The notes beneath the pieces are model-generated. The model ran no database searches. It was not told the DNA's origin and saw nothing but the letters and a program-made list of their open reading frames with translations. A stretch of DNA of 64,000 nt from Toxonevra muliebris (taxonomy: Eukaryota; Arthropoda; Insecta; Diptera; Pallopteridae), in contig OY829327.1 of NCBI GenBank assembly GCA_963691655.1, positions 66,662,079 to 66,726,078 on the forward strand, read 5' to 3'. The position numbers and the translations under genes are program-made. Shown here piece after piece: positions 47,150 to 59,672 of the stretch (within the stretch, counting starts at the first letter, position 1; every line of letters starts with the position of its first letter).

Positions 47150-47925
47150 TACTAATTTTTTAAATCCTTTAAACTCCCTGACTGTTGCAGGGTTTGAAAG
47201 CCTCATGAGCAGCGCAAATAATCTGCGAATAATTATTTACATATTCAGCCAGTCAACCTGCTCTGAAGGCCTTGTAAATTCATACAATAAACTGTAAACC
47301 AGTAAATAAATGCTGCAACTCCCTTCAAATTCTCAGTACCAAAAGTAAGCTACAACTTTGCTGAGAACCAAAACATTCTGATATAATGGTGAATGAAGTG
47401 GCGGACGAGCTTGCAAAACAAGGTGCAAGACTTGAAGTAGAGTCCTGTAATATCTCGCCATCAATATGTTTCCATTATGCAGCCTTAGATAAACAACTTT
47501 TCTCTAACTCCGAAATTCTCGTACCAAAACTAAATTTCTGTTCTCACTCTCTCGTAAAGAATCCAGTTTACTGAGTATAGCTATGGCGTAGTTACTGGGT
47601 ATAGCTTTTTGAAATATCATGCCAAAAACTACCTATGCAGATCCTGTAATAACTCTGCCACAAAGGAGACATTAGAAACCATTATTTGCCATTGCCCAAT
47701 ATCTAGATTAACCCAAATTCTCCCAACATGTCCATATATATATATATATATATGGACCTATCCTAAGAAATCAGTTTACAGATCACTGCCAAAAGTTGGA
47801 TTTGATTTATTTATGACTTTTTGTAAAAGTTGTATTTTGGGAGAAAATGGGTTAAGAACGTTAGGAACTGCAATCTTTATTTCTCTATATTACATTACTA
47901 GTATAAACCTGGCTCCATAAAAAAA
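47150..47925 (+). pseudogene. decayed LINE ORF2 C-terminus with RNase H remnant
   Basis: Plus-strand translation across frame changes gives NNLRIIIYIFSQ (compare IRIYTDSQ, the third RNase H acidic motif), then NEVADELAKQGA (the fourth acidic motif), then AALDKQLF, and after another shift YLCRSCNN...ETIICHCPI, matching the terminal CxxC...HxxxC cluster of RNase H-bearing LINEs. The frame stops at 47918 followed by an A-run. The RT domain is not present. Its sequence is not close to the intact LINE at 24.5-28 kb, so it represents another lineage. Confidence 0.7.
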
Positions 47926-48102
47926 AACTTTGCACATACTACGGACACTTTCAACTGAAAACAATGCTAGACGTAGTTCGAAATTCCTATTGACTCTAGA
48001 GAATTTGTGGTAACACTATGGACCGGACGGTCTATGTGAGTCATACGTCGCCACTGTTAACCTACATATATCTTTTTTATGTGAATGTATCATTTATTTT
48101 AT

Positions 48103-48690
48103 TAAGGGGGCATTCCAGTTTTAAATTACAAAAAAATAGACTTTTCGCTGAATTTTATTTTAAAAACTATGATATTTTATAATAAAATTTCTTAGAGATG
48201 CTATAAGTATCTTATTGAAGAACAAGGAAAAATTTTTTTTGCCACTTTTAATCTAAGATGGCGGGTATCTTTAAAAAAGTCCATTTTTGGTGGTAGGATG
48301 GATTCCGTGCTTCCTAATAAAGATAAAGACATAAATTAAAAAATATTTTTTTTTTCGCTAGACATTTCTCCTTCCCCTTCTTTTAGGGTATTTTTCCAAA
48401 AAACCGAAAAAACACATATTTTTATTTGAAATTTCTCTTATAGAAAAAAAGGGTGGGGGGAAATTCCAATGTTTGAGGTTCCACTTATAGCCATGATGAT
48501 AACGAATCAACGCATTTTGGTTTTCAAAGCCAGTTCACTAGAACTCAAAAACATTTTTTAGGAGAAATACGCGCTTAAAGTTTTTTTGTAAATAAATTTT
48601 TGGGGACATTTAAAAATTGAAACATGAATTCTTCATACAAATAACTTTTAGTCAACCATCCCTGGTACATAAGTTCTTTCAACTTCTTTA
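48103..48690. repeat. dispersed repeat Z, copy 2
   Basis: Colinear with 37993-38590 but outside any recognised hAT element, so Z is an independent family that also happened to lie in the middle hAT element. Starts TTAAGGGGGCATTCCAGTTTT. Confidence 0.75.
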
Positions 48691-50590
48691 TGTACTCTGA
48701 TTGGGTCTTTTTTCTCGCTGTACGTGATTCTTTAGAATGTTCTCCGATCTTTCTATTGGCTAGATTCTGATATAAAAAAGTATGCTGATACGAATCAGAT
48801 GTCAGTTTCTCAACTTGATTAATTTGAAACCCGTTACTCGGGGGCTTTAGGGGTCGCTGATAACGAATCTGGCATCAGATTTTCAAAATGAAAAACGGCG
48901 AATGCAAAATATTGGGCCATTCATTGACTGCACAAAATTGCATCGTTAAAATTTTTCAAATTGTTTTATTTGGTGTCAGCACTTCTCAAAAAGGTGCATT
49001 ACTATATAAAAAATTTTACTTTGGCGTTTTATTAATTTTTTAGTTATATTTAATTAACAGCGGCTTTTCGTCGAATTTAAAAGAAAAAGGAAAATTTCGT
49101 AAGCAGAAAGATGTTTGTTGTTTTGTCCAAAAGTCATAGATATGTATTTCTCAAATAAGCAATATTAAAATAGCATTCTCCTACCTTGACTTAAGCTTTT
49201 TTGCCTTATTGGCATAGATAGGTATATTTGAGTTGTGATTTTTATTTATTTATTTAACTACAAACTCAATCAATTTTGATAGCTTTTAATATGAATGCGG
49301 GTAGTATTTTGTTATGTAAATATTTGCATATTTATTTTGTTGATATTCGTTTATTTTTGGTTTAGAATTCCAAACAAATTAACAACTCGTGCTAAATTGA
49401 TGATGGAGACAAACTGAAAGGTGATGTGGCAAGTTGATGAAGTGGGCACTAAACTAAGCAAAACAATTTTCAAAATTACACAAAACTACCCAGCAAATTA
49501 AGTTAATTTCATTTTCTTTCCGTTTCAGTTCCAATCGCATTAAATCGATTTTATCGAATTTGATTTTGAACCCAGTAATTTTACCTATACGGTGCATACA
49601 CAAATATAAACACAAAGAAAAACTTATGACATTAGTGATTAACATTTGGACATGTTACTGTTTTGATTGCAACTATTGATCCAGTTAAAAAATAAAACAA
49701 CAAGCCCAACCCTAAATGACAATATGACAACTGAAAAAGAAACGTTTTGGTTGTAATGACGTTTATGTTCGTGGTAGTACATACAATGGTGATGGCACAG
49801 TAGTTTCTCGTTACTAAGCATGAATATGACATTACTAAGCATGAATATGACACTTGCCATACACAGAGAAAATGACCAAAACAATACGCCCATAAGGAGC
49901 AATGGCATTGAAATGCCAATAATTCATTCGAACATCATTAGCCATTATCGTTTGAAGTCGTAGTATGTGATTGAAGTAATAGCCAATGCAATTATAATTA
50001 TAGATACATGTCTGAGGCTGCCATATATTTCAAATTATTTATAATTTTGGGGTTTTGGCGAATGGGATATTCGTAATATCTAGTGGGTGGGTAACTTTAA
50101 GCTAAATCTCTGCACAATTGAAATGTATTTCAGTTTTCAAAGTCCTCAGGTAGCGATTTTTGTCAAAAATTGGTTCGGAAATTTTTTTTGAAGTGAAACT
50201 TTTTATGCTGTTGTTAGTGTTTACCGAACGAGGTCAAATGGGGATCGGCTACATACAATCATATAGAGAGTTAACTTATCGCAGTTTTATCTCATGTGTT
50301 TGAGTGCATATAGCTGCTTTCTTCTCATGTGTTATATACGTGTACTACGTCGTGTTTTTGCCGATAAGTGTAGAGAGTATCAACAGAAAAAAGTAACAAC
50401 AAAATAGAGAGAAGAAGACTGCAAAAACTTCAACAGAATTTGTAATAAATATTTTCTAATAATTTTCAAATAAACAACAAAGTTTCACTTTTACTGTGAG
50501 TGCCTGCAAGCACATAATTTTTTTTTTTTTTTTTTTTGGTATGAGACTTGACGATAACAGTCTTTATGTGTGTATAAAATTTAGTGATAA
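48691..50590. other. unassigned stretch
   Basis: A 21-bp unit (TTACTAAGCATGAATATGAC) is duplicated in tandem at 49811-49852. A T-run of about 19 lies at 50519-50537. Frames at 49454-49919 are unrecognised. Confidence 0.4.
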
Positions 50591-50720
50591 TAGGTCTGTT
50601 CTCGTACAAAAGATTTGTAAAAGAGAGAGAAATTGAGAGAACAAAAATTTTATTTCTCTGATAGAGCGTGCAAGTTTTTACAAGTAAAATTTCTGCTTGT
50701 AAAAATTTATATCGAAAAAA
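50591..50720 (+). mobile_element. left end of a TA-flanked MITE, no right end found
   Basis: TA then GGTCTGTTCTCGTAC, matching the right terminus of the MITE at 51951-52065. Limits beyond the end are arbitrary. Confidence 0.35.
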
Positions 50721-51169
50721 AACTATTGTCAAAAGAAAAAAAACAACTGTCAAAACAGTAAATGAATGAAATTTAAATAGCAGCGAAAGCATGCAGCCGA
50801 AAAACGAATTCAGAGCAAAAATAATTTCGTCTACGGAATACTCGATTGTCCTAACTTCTCGATAATTGATACTGCAAATCTGCGAAATTAACAAACAATC
50901 TTTTGCTGACTACGTATATTAGTTTCCCACATAAAGCCTAAATTACTAAAATAAAATCAACTGTTCACTGCCAGTGAATTTAGAAATAGGGCTATCAGAG
51001 CAACGCTGCAAATTGCGACAAATATGCTTTTCTAATAAATTTTTCTACTTAAATTGTCTTAAAACCATAAAAGGAACATAAAGAAGCAAAACAATTTATA
51101 AATTGAGACCAAATTATTTTTGCTATCACACGGTATACGAGTACAGTGCACGTGCACGGTGCTCTCAAC

Positions 51170-51945
51170 AAAAAAAGCACACACAGCACCCCAAAAGTGG
51201 GGCTATTTTTCAATATGAAATATTACCCTAACATACAAATTGGAATATGGCCCCAAACTTAAATGAAAAAAGGCCCAACATTTTTTTCTCAAATTTTATT
51301 TAAATGCCCCCAAAAATTTAACAAAAACACTAATTGTATCATCTATCTTACATTTACAAAAAGGACAATTGATGCTTTCCATATTAGCAGGTGAAGTGGC
51401 CTACAATTTAAAGACGAACAAAAAACCCTTGCTGCCAAAATTTTTTTCCAGAAAACAAAAGACGCGAGGGATAGTTTATTTAGGAAAAAATTGCGCGATT
51501 TTTTTTTGTGAATAAATTTTCTTTGTTCATTATTATCTCTATCATTTTAATTCACTTGGTAACGTTTGTTGTTCGACACTTTTAAACGCACTGATTCACT
51601 GATGTTGCTTGTTTGAAATCCATTCAAAAATTCTTTGTTTTCTTACATTTGCAATGTATTACCAATAGCAAAAAAACAAAATTGCATTAAAAGCAAAGCA
51701 ACAAATGCCGTGGGGACCGGACACAACGCCCAACGGCTTTATGACCACAGAGAAACGGCCTTTAATTTTTTAATTTTGATATTTTCAAACTTTTGGGGGC
51801 CTTTCTGCAAAATGGAAAATCACCCCAAACAAAAAAAGGAAAAATGGCCCCAAAACAATTGGAACTATGACCCCAAATTTTTGTGTTGCTGTAAATAATA
51901 GAATATTTTGGGGTGATTTTTCACTTTTGATTTTGGGGCCATATT
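51170..51945. repeat. region with repeated GGCCCCAAA motifs in both orientations
   Basis: (A)TGGCCCCAAA, GACCCCAAA, CACCCCAAA and their complements (TTTGGGGCC, TTTTGGGGTGA) recur at least eight times between 51188 and 51942, most near the two edges and partly inverted. Looks like subterminal repeats of an unclassified DNA element. Confidence 0.45.
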
Positions 51946-51948
51946 TCA

Positions 51949-52067
51949 TAGAGCCTTTCCGTTCGCGTACTTTTTTAGATTATTGTGTTTTTAAGAGAAT
52001 TTTTTTCTTATGCTCTTAAATTTTGTTACTAGCAAAATTTTAAAAGTAAAGTACGCGAACAGACCTA
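51949..52067. mobile_element. palindromic TA-flanked MITE
   Basis: Element 51951-52065 with GTTCGCGTACTTT arms and TA flanks. Right end inverted: GGTCTGTTCGCGTACTTTAC; the left end has about 5 extra bases (GAGCCTTTCC before GTTCGCG). Confidence 0.55.
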
Positions 52068-53023
52068 ATATCTGCAATGAGTTTGAGATTATACCATATT
52101 TCAAATTTCTCACTTGAGGAAAGTGAGCATTTGAGGTTCCCCTACAACTGATAAATTATGTCCCATACTTGTACACTAGAGAATTGTATTCAAGTTTTCA
52201 TTCGATATTGCGGCAATGATATTTAATTAAAATATTTAGAAATTTTAATACCCAAAAAGAAACTTTAGATATCCGGCAACCTTCGCACAAACATATTTAC
52301 GTCTTTAATGCTGAACTGTTGTTGGATGATAATAGTAGTGAATGACTGACAACTTTAAGTTGAGTAATTATAGGAGAATTATTTTTTACTATTGCAAGTT
52401 CGAGTTAATTGACTCATTTATAGCACCTCCACCCAGAAGGAATGTGAAGAATACATGAATTCCGGAATACAAGATTTTTGGCAAGTCGACGTCCTACGAA
52501 AAGTAATGCTGGGAATGCAAAAAACAGTTTTCATTACAATTGTATGCAATAACTTTCGATGAAAGAATCGATGTTAAAATCATACATTATTTTTTCGCTG
52601 CTAATATTATGTATCAAGTCTTTGATTCCAATGGAGGAATAGTAGAAAATTTAATAGAGTCGTTGGCGTCTTGCTAATACCAATTACTTTTTAGTACAAT
52701 GTAATATATCTAAATAAATAAACAAATAATAAGAAATTTCTAGGTACTGCTTTTTTTCTGGGAAAGAATTCTTTCTAGCAATATATTGCTTTTAGCCTGG
52801 GACCTTTAAGGACCTTTTCTAAAAGATTTTTGTATTCATCAAAACTCCCTGTAAAACAAAAGCATTTTTAAGTATTCAAAAAGAATAAATTTCATATAAC
52901 AGGAAATATTTACTTTTCAGTGAATTCAAATCATTTTTCAAAACCTCAATTCACTTTTTTTTTTTAATTCCCGATAATAATTTAACGTCGAAGACTTTCA
53001 CATAACGACTAAGTTAACGTACT
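52068..53023. other. unassigned AT-rich stretch
   Basis: Nothing supported. Confidence 0.4.
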
Positions 53024-54243
53024 TAATAGTGCGGACCAGCGTGGCCGTTGATAAATTTCAAAAAGTTGCAAAAAAAGTGTCCCTGAAAGTAAAAAGTCTC
53101 ATCCCATTTTTTTTTTAATAAAAGGAACATTTATTTCATTATGCAGCAGTTTGCATATAAAAAAAATGTATTGATGTATTAAAAGTAAAAAAAATCAATT
53201 ATCCCAAGTAATTAATACATTAAGGTGCTTCACTAAAAAAAAGTTGTTGTACACCTCCAAAAATTTACCTAGGTTTATTTTATGATGATTCCCAAAAATA
53301 TTTCAGTTCTACCGATTACCGTTCCATTTTGAAAAAAACTCTAAAAAATCGCATTTTCTCGAGTCTGCTAGCAGATTTAAAAAAATTTGCATGCTGAACA
53401 CTAGCATTTTTCAGAATCTATCATTTGTGAACTTTTTATTGGCCAAACAATTTTCCCTAAGTCAGTGTGGCAAATTTAAAAATAGCAATAAGTTTGTAAA
53501 AAATCTTATAAAACGACAGTGTTGCAACTAAAAGTATGTAGGTAATTAGTGTTGCGAACTTTCAAGTTAAAGGCAATGGATTTTCGTATAATTTCATGTG
53601 AATATCACATTTTTTGCAAAAAAGTCTCAAAAGTTGCATGGATTTAAAAAAAAAAGTCTCAAATTTTGGGTATTTTCGAAAAGTCGTGTCAAAGTCTCCA
53701 AGCAGTCAAAAAGGTTGCAAATTGCAACTTTAGTCTCACAACGGTCACGCTGGTGCGGACACACGAGGGTGCAATTTGTTGAAATTCAAATTCGTTTTTT
53801 GACAGATTATAAGTTTGGAGAAGAAGAAGAATTTATGTGTGTGTTTTGTGCAAATAAAAATAAATAAAAATATTGCCTTTCAATTGGATTTAGATACCAG
53901 GAATTTAGATAACAATTATGGAAAATTGGAGGAATAGCAATGAGTCTCTCTTCGACTCCATTATTTTATTTTTGCGCTTAATAAATATTACAAGAGCAGC
54001 TGTTATGAAAACAAAATCCAAAATGTCTAAAAAATGTAATAGATCTTAAATTTACCTGTTTTTTACAACCTTGCGTTTGAGGGTTGCTAGCTTATTTCTT
54101 CACTTTAGACGCATTTCAATGGAATGAGTCTGAAATGCAGAATTTCATTTGAGACTTTTTGTATGGCAAAATTCTACATTTCAGACGCATTTCAACGAAA
54201 TGTTAAATTTGCCTAAAATGCACTCTCATGTGTCCGCAATATA
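53024..54243. mobile_element. TA-flanked MITE containing a hAT element
   Basis: Inverted ends ATAGTGCGGACACACGAG (left, reconstituted across the hAT insertion) and TATTGCGGACACATGAG (right, inverted), each next to TA (53024-53025, 54242-54243). Without the hAT insertion it is about 490 bp. Inverted TTTCAGACGCATTTCAA-type sequence lies near the right side. No coding frame. Confidence 0.65.
53029..53760. mobile_element. non-autonomous hAT element, 716 bp
   Basis: Element 53037-53752 with a perfect 8-bp duplication GTGCGGAC (53029-53036, 53753-53760). Ends CAGCGTGGCCGTTG and, inverted, CAGCGTGACCGTTG. It sits 11 bases inside the left terminus of the surrounding MITE. No transposase. Confidence 0.9.
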
Positions 54244-55080
54244 AGTTTGGAAAAACTAAAAAGTACACAGACACGCGGCGACATGTCTTTAAAAGTAAAA
54301 ATCGGTTAGAAAAAAACAAATATTCGAGTAAAAATTCTGTTATTGTGTTGCTCATCGCTGCTGTCTTTCACACATTTCAAGCTGCATTACTTGGGAAGAT
54401 ATGTATGTTTTCTCTTTACTTATTTCGATTGTATAAAAACTGAAGCAAAGCTATGAGAGAAGAAAACTGTGCATTCTATGTTCCCTTACAGTTCAATCCA
54501 TCTTTTCTTTATGATTTTTTCATGACCAAATTCGTTTATGATAAAAGTCATGCATTACTCATATTCCTTCTGGGTACATTTGATATTTACCCAGTTGCAC
54601 AAACAGTGAGTACTCCTCAAACGATTAATGACTTCATTACTCCAAAAGGAGGGATAAACGAGCAACTCCAATACAGTAACAAAATTTTTGAATTTCGCTA
54701 ACACAATTTCATAATTTTATATGATCTATTTTTAAAAAAAATGATAAACAAAGACAGCCTGATTGAATACTTCAAATTTGTATATCTTACTCTCTCTTGC
54801 CCAGTTAATCCTTTACGGTAGGTAGGGTAAAAACTGCCCCGCATATTTTTTTATGCATAGTGTGATATATTTTAACCCACCTCGAAAAGTTGAAATTACT
54901 TATATTCACACAGTTTAATATTTTATTTACAGTTTCTTATTCTGCTGATTATGCTATAAACCAAAAAAATTTCTGTGCAATTGGTGTTTTTATTTTCTTT
55001 AAAATCGTGTGCATGAAAGAGTTAAAAATAAGTAACTAGTACGAGAATCATTGCAAGAGTAAAAGAAACAAAATTCAATG
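54244..55080. other. unassigned stretch
   Basis: No supported gene. The 54228-54701 frames are unrecognised. Confidence 0.4.
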
Positions 55081-55095
55081 ACACAATAAATTTGC

Positions 55096-55345
55096 TTGTG
55101 TGGCTCAGTTGGTAAGCGCGTCGCCTAATATTCTCGATGCAAATTTTTCAGCCACAGGTTCGAGCCTGGAAAAAGGCTACTCAAGAAAATAATAAAATTA
55201 TAAAACGATAATAGTAAATAATAAAAAAAAAAAATAAATAAATAATGAACAAAAATGAATATAACATTATAATTAAAAAAAATAATGTTGTGGGATTTGA
55301 ACCTTGGCACACACAAGTGCTTGCGTGCTTACTGACGGTTTAGGC
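55096..55345. mobile_element. two convergent tRNA-like heads (SINE relics)
   Basis: Plus strand: TGGCTCAGTTGGTAAGCG (A box) with GGTTCGAGCC (B box) 60 bases on. Minus strand: AGTTGCCTAAACCGTCAGTA with AGGTTCAAATCCC. They face each other across an A/T-rich spacer of about 90 bp. Neither folds into a convincing full tRNA (acceptor stems do not match), so SINE relics are more likely than tRNA genes. Confidence 0.4.
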
Positions 55346-55847
55346 AACTAGTCAGTCTATGGCGTCATAAATTTTGTAAGGTACTATTGCGGAGTTTTGT
55401 TTTTCTATGAGATGCAAGTGATCACATGCTCGTAATCGTGTCCTCCTTTATTACTCCTTTTGGAGGCTAAAACGAGTATTCCATGCCCTAGGACATGCAA
55501 TGTTAAAAAGGAGTACAAAATGCAAGAGCTCTGGAGCAATAGGGAGTAATCGATTGCTCGCTTTGGAGCGCTCAATGATTACTCCTAGGATCATCCAAAG
55601 TTCAACTGGGTATATACAATACCACCAATACATCCATACGAATTTATGTATATATGTGTATTTATGTATATAAAGAAATTTTATGAAAATTTACCACAAT
55701 CAAAATGAAACTGCTTATTTAAATTTACGTCAATTGTGGCCTTAATTATTACTAACCACATTTAAATGTAATTAATGTAATTAATCAAAAAGCTTTTTTA
55801 TGCATTTCATTCTAAAATCAGCTCCGAAAAAAATGTAATTGTATTTA

Positions 55848-58828
55848 GTTATAGGCAGAGCTGTATAATCCCAATTCCAATTACAAGGAATTGTAATTAG
55901 TACTTTTTTGCTTTCAATTCCTTAGTAATGGAATTGATAAAAGTTTCAATTCCATTACAAGGAATTGTAATCGGTAATTAAAATTTTTAAATTCCTAGGT
56001 AATTGGAATTGAACATTTTTTCGAATTGTATTTTGTAATTAAAAATATATCAGTTCTTTAAAGGAATTGAAAAAGGAATTGAATACAAAGGAACTTATTT
56101 TTTATGTATAATTAATTACTTTCTTGGAATTAAATTACAATTTAGTTGGAATGATTCCTCGAAAGTAATTAATTCTTTATTAGTTCAATTCCAAAAAATT
56201 AAGAAATGTTTTATGTACAAAATTAACTTTTTTTTGAGTGAATTTTATCTCTTATATTTAACAGCAAGTGTGGCAAATTTTTAGTGTTGCCTCATTTTAC
56301 ATTAAAAAATAAAGAAATAATAAATCCCCAAAAGATTCGCACTTGCGCGGCTGAACAAGGTCATATTAAAGTCAAAATATTATAATTGCTCTTTAACAGG
56401 TTTTGATACAACCACTAAGTACTCCTACAGAAATTAGAAACATTCTGTTCTCACGTTTTAAAAGAAATTATTCATCAACAACAACAATTACAATATTGTA
56501 AATTAAAAGTACTGTACGCATAAAATTTTAGTTATTGGAGGGGTTCGGCAGGCACAGGAGTTGTGGAACTGTTGCGTGATTGACGCTTCCCAATGAGCGA
56601 AAACTTTTACTGAATCTTCTGCTGAACGGTCAATTGAAGTTACTTGAATTGAATGCATTCTTTTAAAGCTCTGCCATCCATGCATTCTAATATGCTTTCC
56701 AACTCTCGATATCAGCGGTTTAATTTTAAATTTCAACAGCAATTGCGCAACAGTTTTTTCTGTGGAAAACGTCTATTAATGATGTAAATTTTATTGATAA
56801 GATGCTAAGCAGTTGTACAATATTGTGGATAGTGTAATTGTGAAAAATAATTGTTCATAATTGTAAAAGTTAATAATTGTTGAAATTGTTTTGTGTTACA
56901 AATGTCAACCGAAGTAAATTCCAAATATAGTGATGATGAGAGTCTATTTTCATTAAGCCAAATTCGCAAACGATGAAACATTTGAAGAATCAATCCCTTC
57001 TAAAGTGTCGCGTGAATCGTCAAACTCCATTTTCAACAAAACCTATTATGCTTTGGAGCCTTCGTTAAGCTAAGATTTTCCATTTATTTAACTTCATTGT
57101 TTGTATATCAGATAATTATTTCTCTAGCCATCATCATCGGCACTATCGTCCACCGCATCAAATAAAGTTGTCGCTCGTTGTTTGTTATGTGTGAACACAA
57201 TTAAAAAGATTAAAGGTACAAAAGGTGTTTCGTCGAATTTCATTAAGCACTTGAAGCGTCTACATCCAGATGAACACAAAAAGTATCTTGAGTGCAAAAA
57301 ACGTCTTTACGTCAAAATAAAATACGCAACAAGTACTCAGAATTTAAGAACGATTTGTTTAAATTTGTTGTTGATGCAGCTGTGCCTTTGACTATTCTTG
57401 AAAATAAGTATTTCCAAAGAATGCTTCGACATACTGGTTTTCGTATTCCCACAAGAAAAACATTTGTTGCAACTATAGAAAAAGAATTCCTGTTTCAAAA
57501 AATGAAAATAGAAGAAATGCTTAAAGACGTACACTATATTTGCACCACAGCGAATGTCTGGTCTGCAAAGAGGCGCAGTTTTTTTTTTGGCTATACTTGT
57601 CACTGGCTTTATAAAGACCTTCAAAGGTGTTCTGTTGCACTGGCATGTCAGAGGTTCACCGGTGCTCACGCATACGACAGAATTGCTGAACTAATTTCCA
57701 ATATTAATGCTACATATGGCATCGATGGCCCAAAACTTGACGCTACAATAACAGACAACGGTTCGAATTTTTGTAAAGCATTCAGAGAGTTTGGCATAGA
57801 AGTCACAGGTTTCACTATGGAAGACATTATGTATCTCAAATATTATGCTGAGATTACAAAGCCTTTTGCTGATGCTTTGGATTTTTTGCAAGGGAAAAAG
57901 GGGAGTTTTTTATGGTAACCTCATTCCAACTTTAGCAACAATAGAAACAAAAATAGAACGAATACTAACCTGCGAAAGAGTAAATTATTTAAAAGGACAA
58001 CTAGCTATTCTAAAAGATAAATTGATTGAAAGATTTCAAAAGTGTTTTACTCTTTCGAATGATGCAGATGATGTGATTGCGGGGGCAGTCTTACATCCCC
58101 ATTCAAAGTTGAGGTGGTTCGATTCCTTCCGAGATGTATCAACGCGATCCAGGGAAAATATTATTGAAATGATGGCAAAGTACTTCGCAGATTTGACACC
58201 TGGCGACAACACCCATAACGCCAGAGAAATTATACACCAAAGTGAAACCAATTCTCTTTATGATTTTAGTGGTAACTGCACTTTTTCTAGGTTTTCTAGG
58301 CCAGCAATTAATACATAACTCTAGATAAACTTTTTCCGCTGAATTTAAACCAAATTTTTTCCTACGTTGTTTCAGAGGCCAACGAAAATCCGGTCGAAAG
58401 AATTGAACAGACAATGAATTTCCGATGTGAACGGGAAATACACACATAGTTTCTTGGGAGATCCCTATTACTAACAACAACTAAAGGAATTACCTCTGCT
58501 GGAAAAAGCTTTTGTAAGGCAAATACGCCTCTTACTTCCTCAGCACCAGTGGAAAGGTTATTTTCATTTGCTGGCATAGTGAAGTCTCTTCGACGCTATG
58601 CTATAACCGATGACCATTTCGAAATGCTGACTTTGTTAAAAGCCAACGTAAATTTTTTCAATTCCATTATCTAGGAATTTAAAAATTTTAATTACCGATT
58701 ACAATTCCTTGTAATGGAATTACTAAGGAATTGAAAACAAAAAAGTACCAATTACAATTCCTTGTAATTGGAATGGAGATGGAATTTAATTCCAAATGTA
58801 ATCATTACTACCCAACTCTGATTATAGG
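55848..58828 (+). mobile_element. hAT transposon, near full length, decayed
   Basis: Element 55856-58820 (2965 bp). 8-bp duplication GTTATAGG / ATTATAGG (55848-55855, 58821-58828; seven of eight match). Ends CAGAGCTG and, inverted, CAGAGTTG. The inverted repeats extend about 170 bp and are built from copies of AATTCCAATTACAAGG-type sequence. It carries a broken BED-type hAT transposase. Confidence 0.9.
56902..58674 (+). pseudogene. hAT transposase, frameshifted and internally deleted
   Basis: A possible N-terminus starts at ATG 56902 (MSTEVNSKYSDDESLF). A BED zinc finger follows near 57160-57270 (CLLC ... HLKRLH). The catalytic core in a second frame has PLTILENKYFQRML, then TANVWSAKRRSF, where hATs usually have Asp in the TxDxWS motif and here there is Asn, then ATITDNGSNFCKAF with its Asp. 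The large helical insertion domain is deleted at about 57820. MYLKYYAEITKPFADALDFL and LHPHSKLRWF remain, and after a further shift APVERLFSFAGIV plus LTLLKANVNFF, the C-terminal dimerisation region, ends at TAG 58672. A possible small intron (about 57069-57126) is speculative. Non-functional. Confidence 0.85.
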
Positions 58829-58879
58829 CATTGTAAAAACAGAACATTGAATGTATATAACATAATATTGTAAAAATAC

Positions 58880-59150
58880 AGTAGAGCCTCATTGAGCGCA
58901 ACTCCTCGATTACTAAACATATATATTTAAAATATTACACCCACTTTTTTTTCGTGCGAATTCCGGTTAGTTTCTGTATACTGCATAAAAATGCCAGTGG
59001 CTAGAAAATTTTCTGAACTTACAATAAAATAAAAAAGTGATATTCTCGAAAAAATTGATATGTCAAAACAAACTAGGTGCAAAGAACGCCAATATCCAGT
59101 ATTTATCGTTCATAAACAATTAAAATTTTAATCAGAAGTTTGTTTCAAAC
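58880..59150 (+). pseudogene. pogo-like element 5' end with HTH remnant
   Basis: TA then CAGTAGAGCCTCATTGAGCG near 58881, then ATG at 58991 with MPVARKFSELTIK, a stop, SDILEKID, and in another frame NANIQYLSFINN. This resembles the N-terminal CENP-B-like helix-turn-helix of pogo/Tigger transposases (KRKxLSxxxKxxIL..I...K...A..Y.I..STLS). The rest is missing; it is cut off before the hAT MITE at 59224. Confidence 0.5.
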
Positions 59151-59215
59151 ATATGTAGGTTTTTGACAATTTAAAAAAATTATCGTCAAAAATTTAATAA
59201 TTGTCATACTTCATT

Positions 59216-59672
59216 TTTTAAAGGAGGGATTTGGAGCGGAGCGCGGAGCTGGAGCAAGGAGCTGTGGAGCACACTGTTTTGACCGGAGCTAGAGCTGGTG
59301 CTGAAGCAATCAAATTTTTAGCCGCTCCGTTGCTCCGATTAATAAATTTTCCAACTACCTATTGTTCGTTTATAATTCATTGCTTTTGAACTCTTCATTG
59401 TTATTTCCATTGAAGTAATGAAAATGGTAATTAAAATATTCCATCAATGGTTATGGTAGGAGTAATCATCATCGAAGTAGTTCAGTTCTTTAGATATTTA
59501 CAAAGATGCCTGAAATGTATTATTTTAATTGCAAGGTATTCTTAATTTAAAAAAAATATTTTTATTAGGAAAGAGGAGAGGAGCCCGGAGCGGAGCCGGA
59601 GCAGGAGCTATAATTAAGAGGTTGGAGCAGAGCAACCCCAAAATTTGGCTGCTCCAAAGCCCTGCTTTTAAG
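59216..59672. mobile_element. complete hAT-type MITE, 441 bp, GGAGC-rich ends
   Basis: Element 59224-59664. Left GAGGGATTTGGAGCGGAGC (first base changed from C) and right inverted CAGGGCTTTGGAGC. Flanks TTTTAAAG and CTTTTAAG agree at six of eight positions. GGAGC/GCTCC repeats run through both ends. It is the undisturbed relative of the copy at 34217 and supplies the empty sites for the insertions there. Confidence 0.75.

Noticed and set aside
49632..49919. Two overlapping minus-strand frames with hydrophobic residues as a membrane protein
   Set aside because: Overlap in different frames and contain a simple tandem duplication; T-rich DNA read this way looks hydrophobic.
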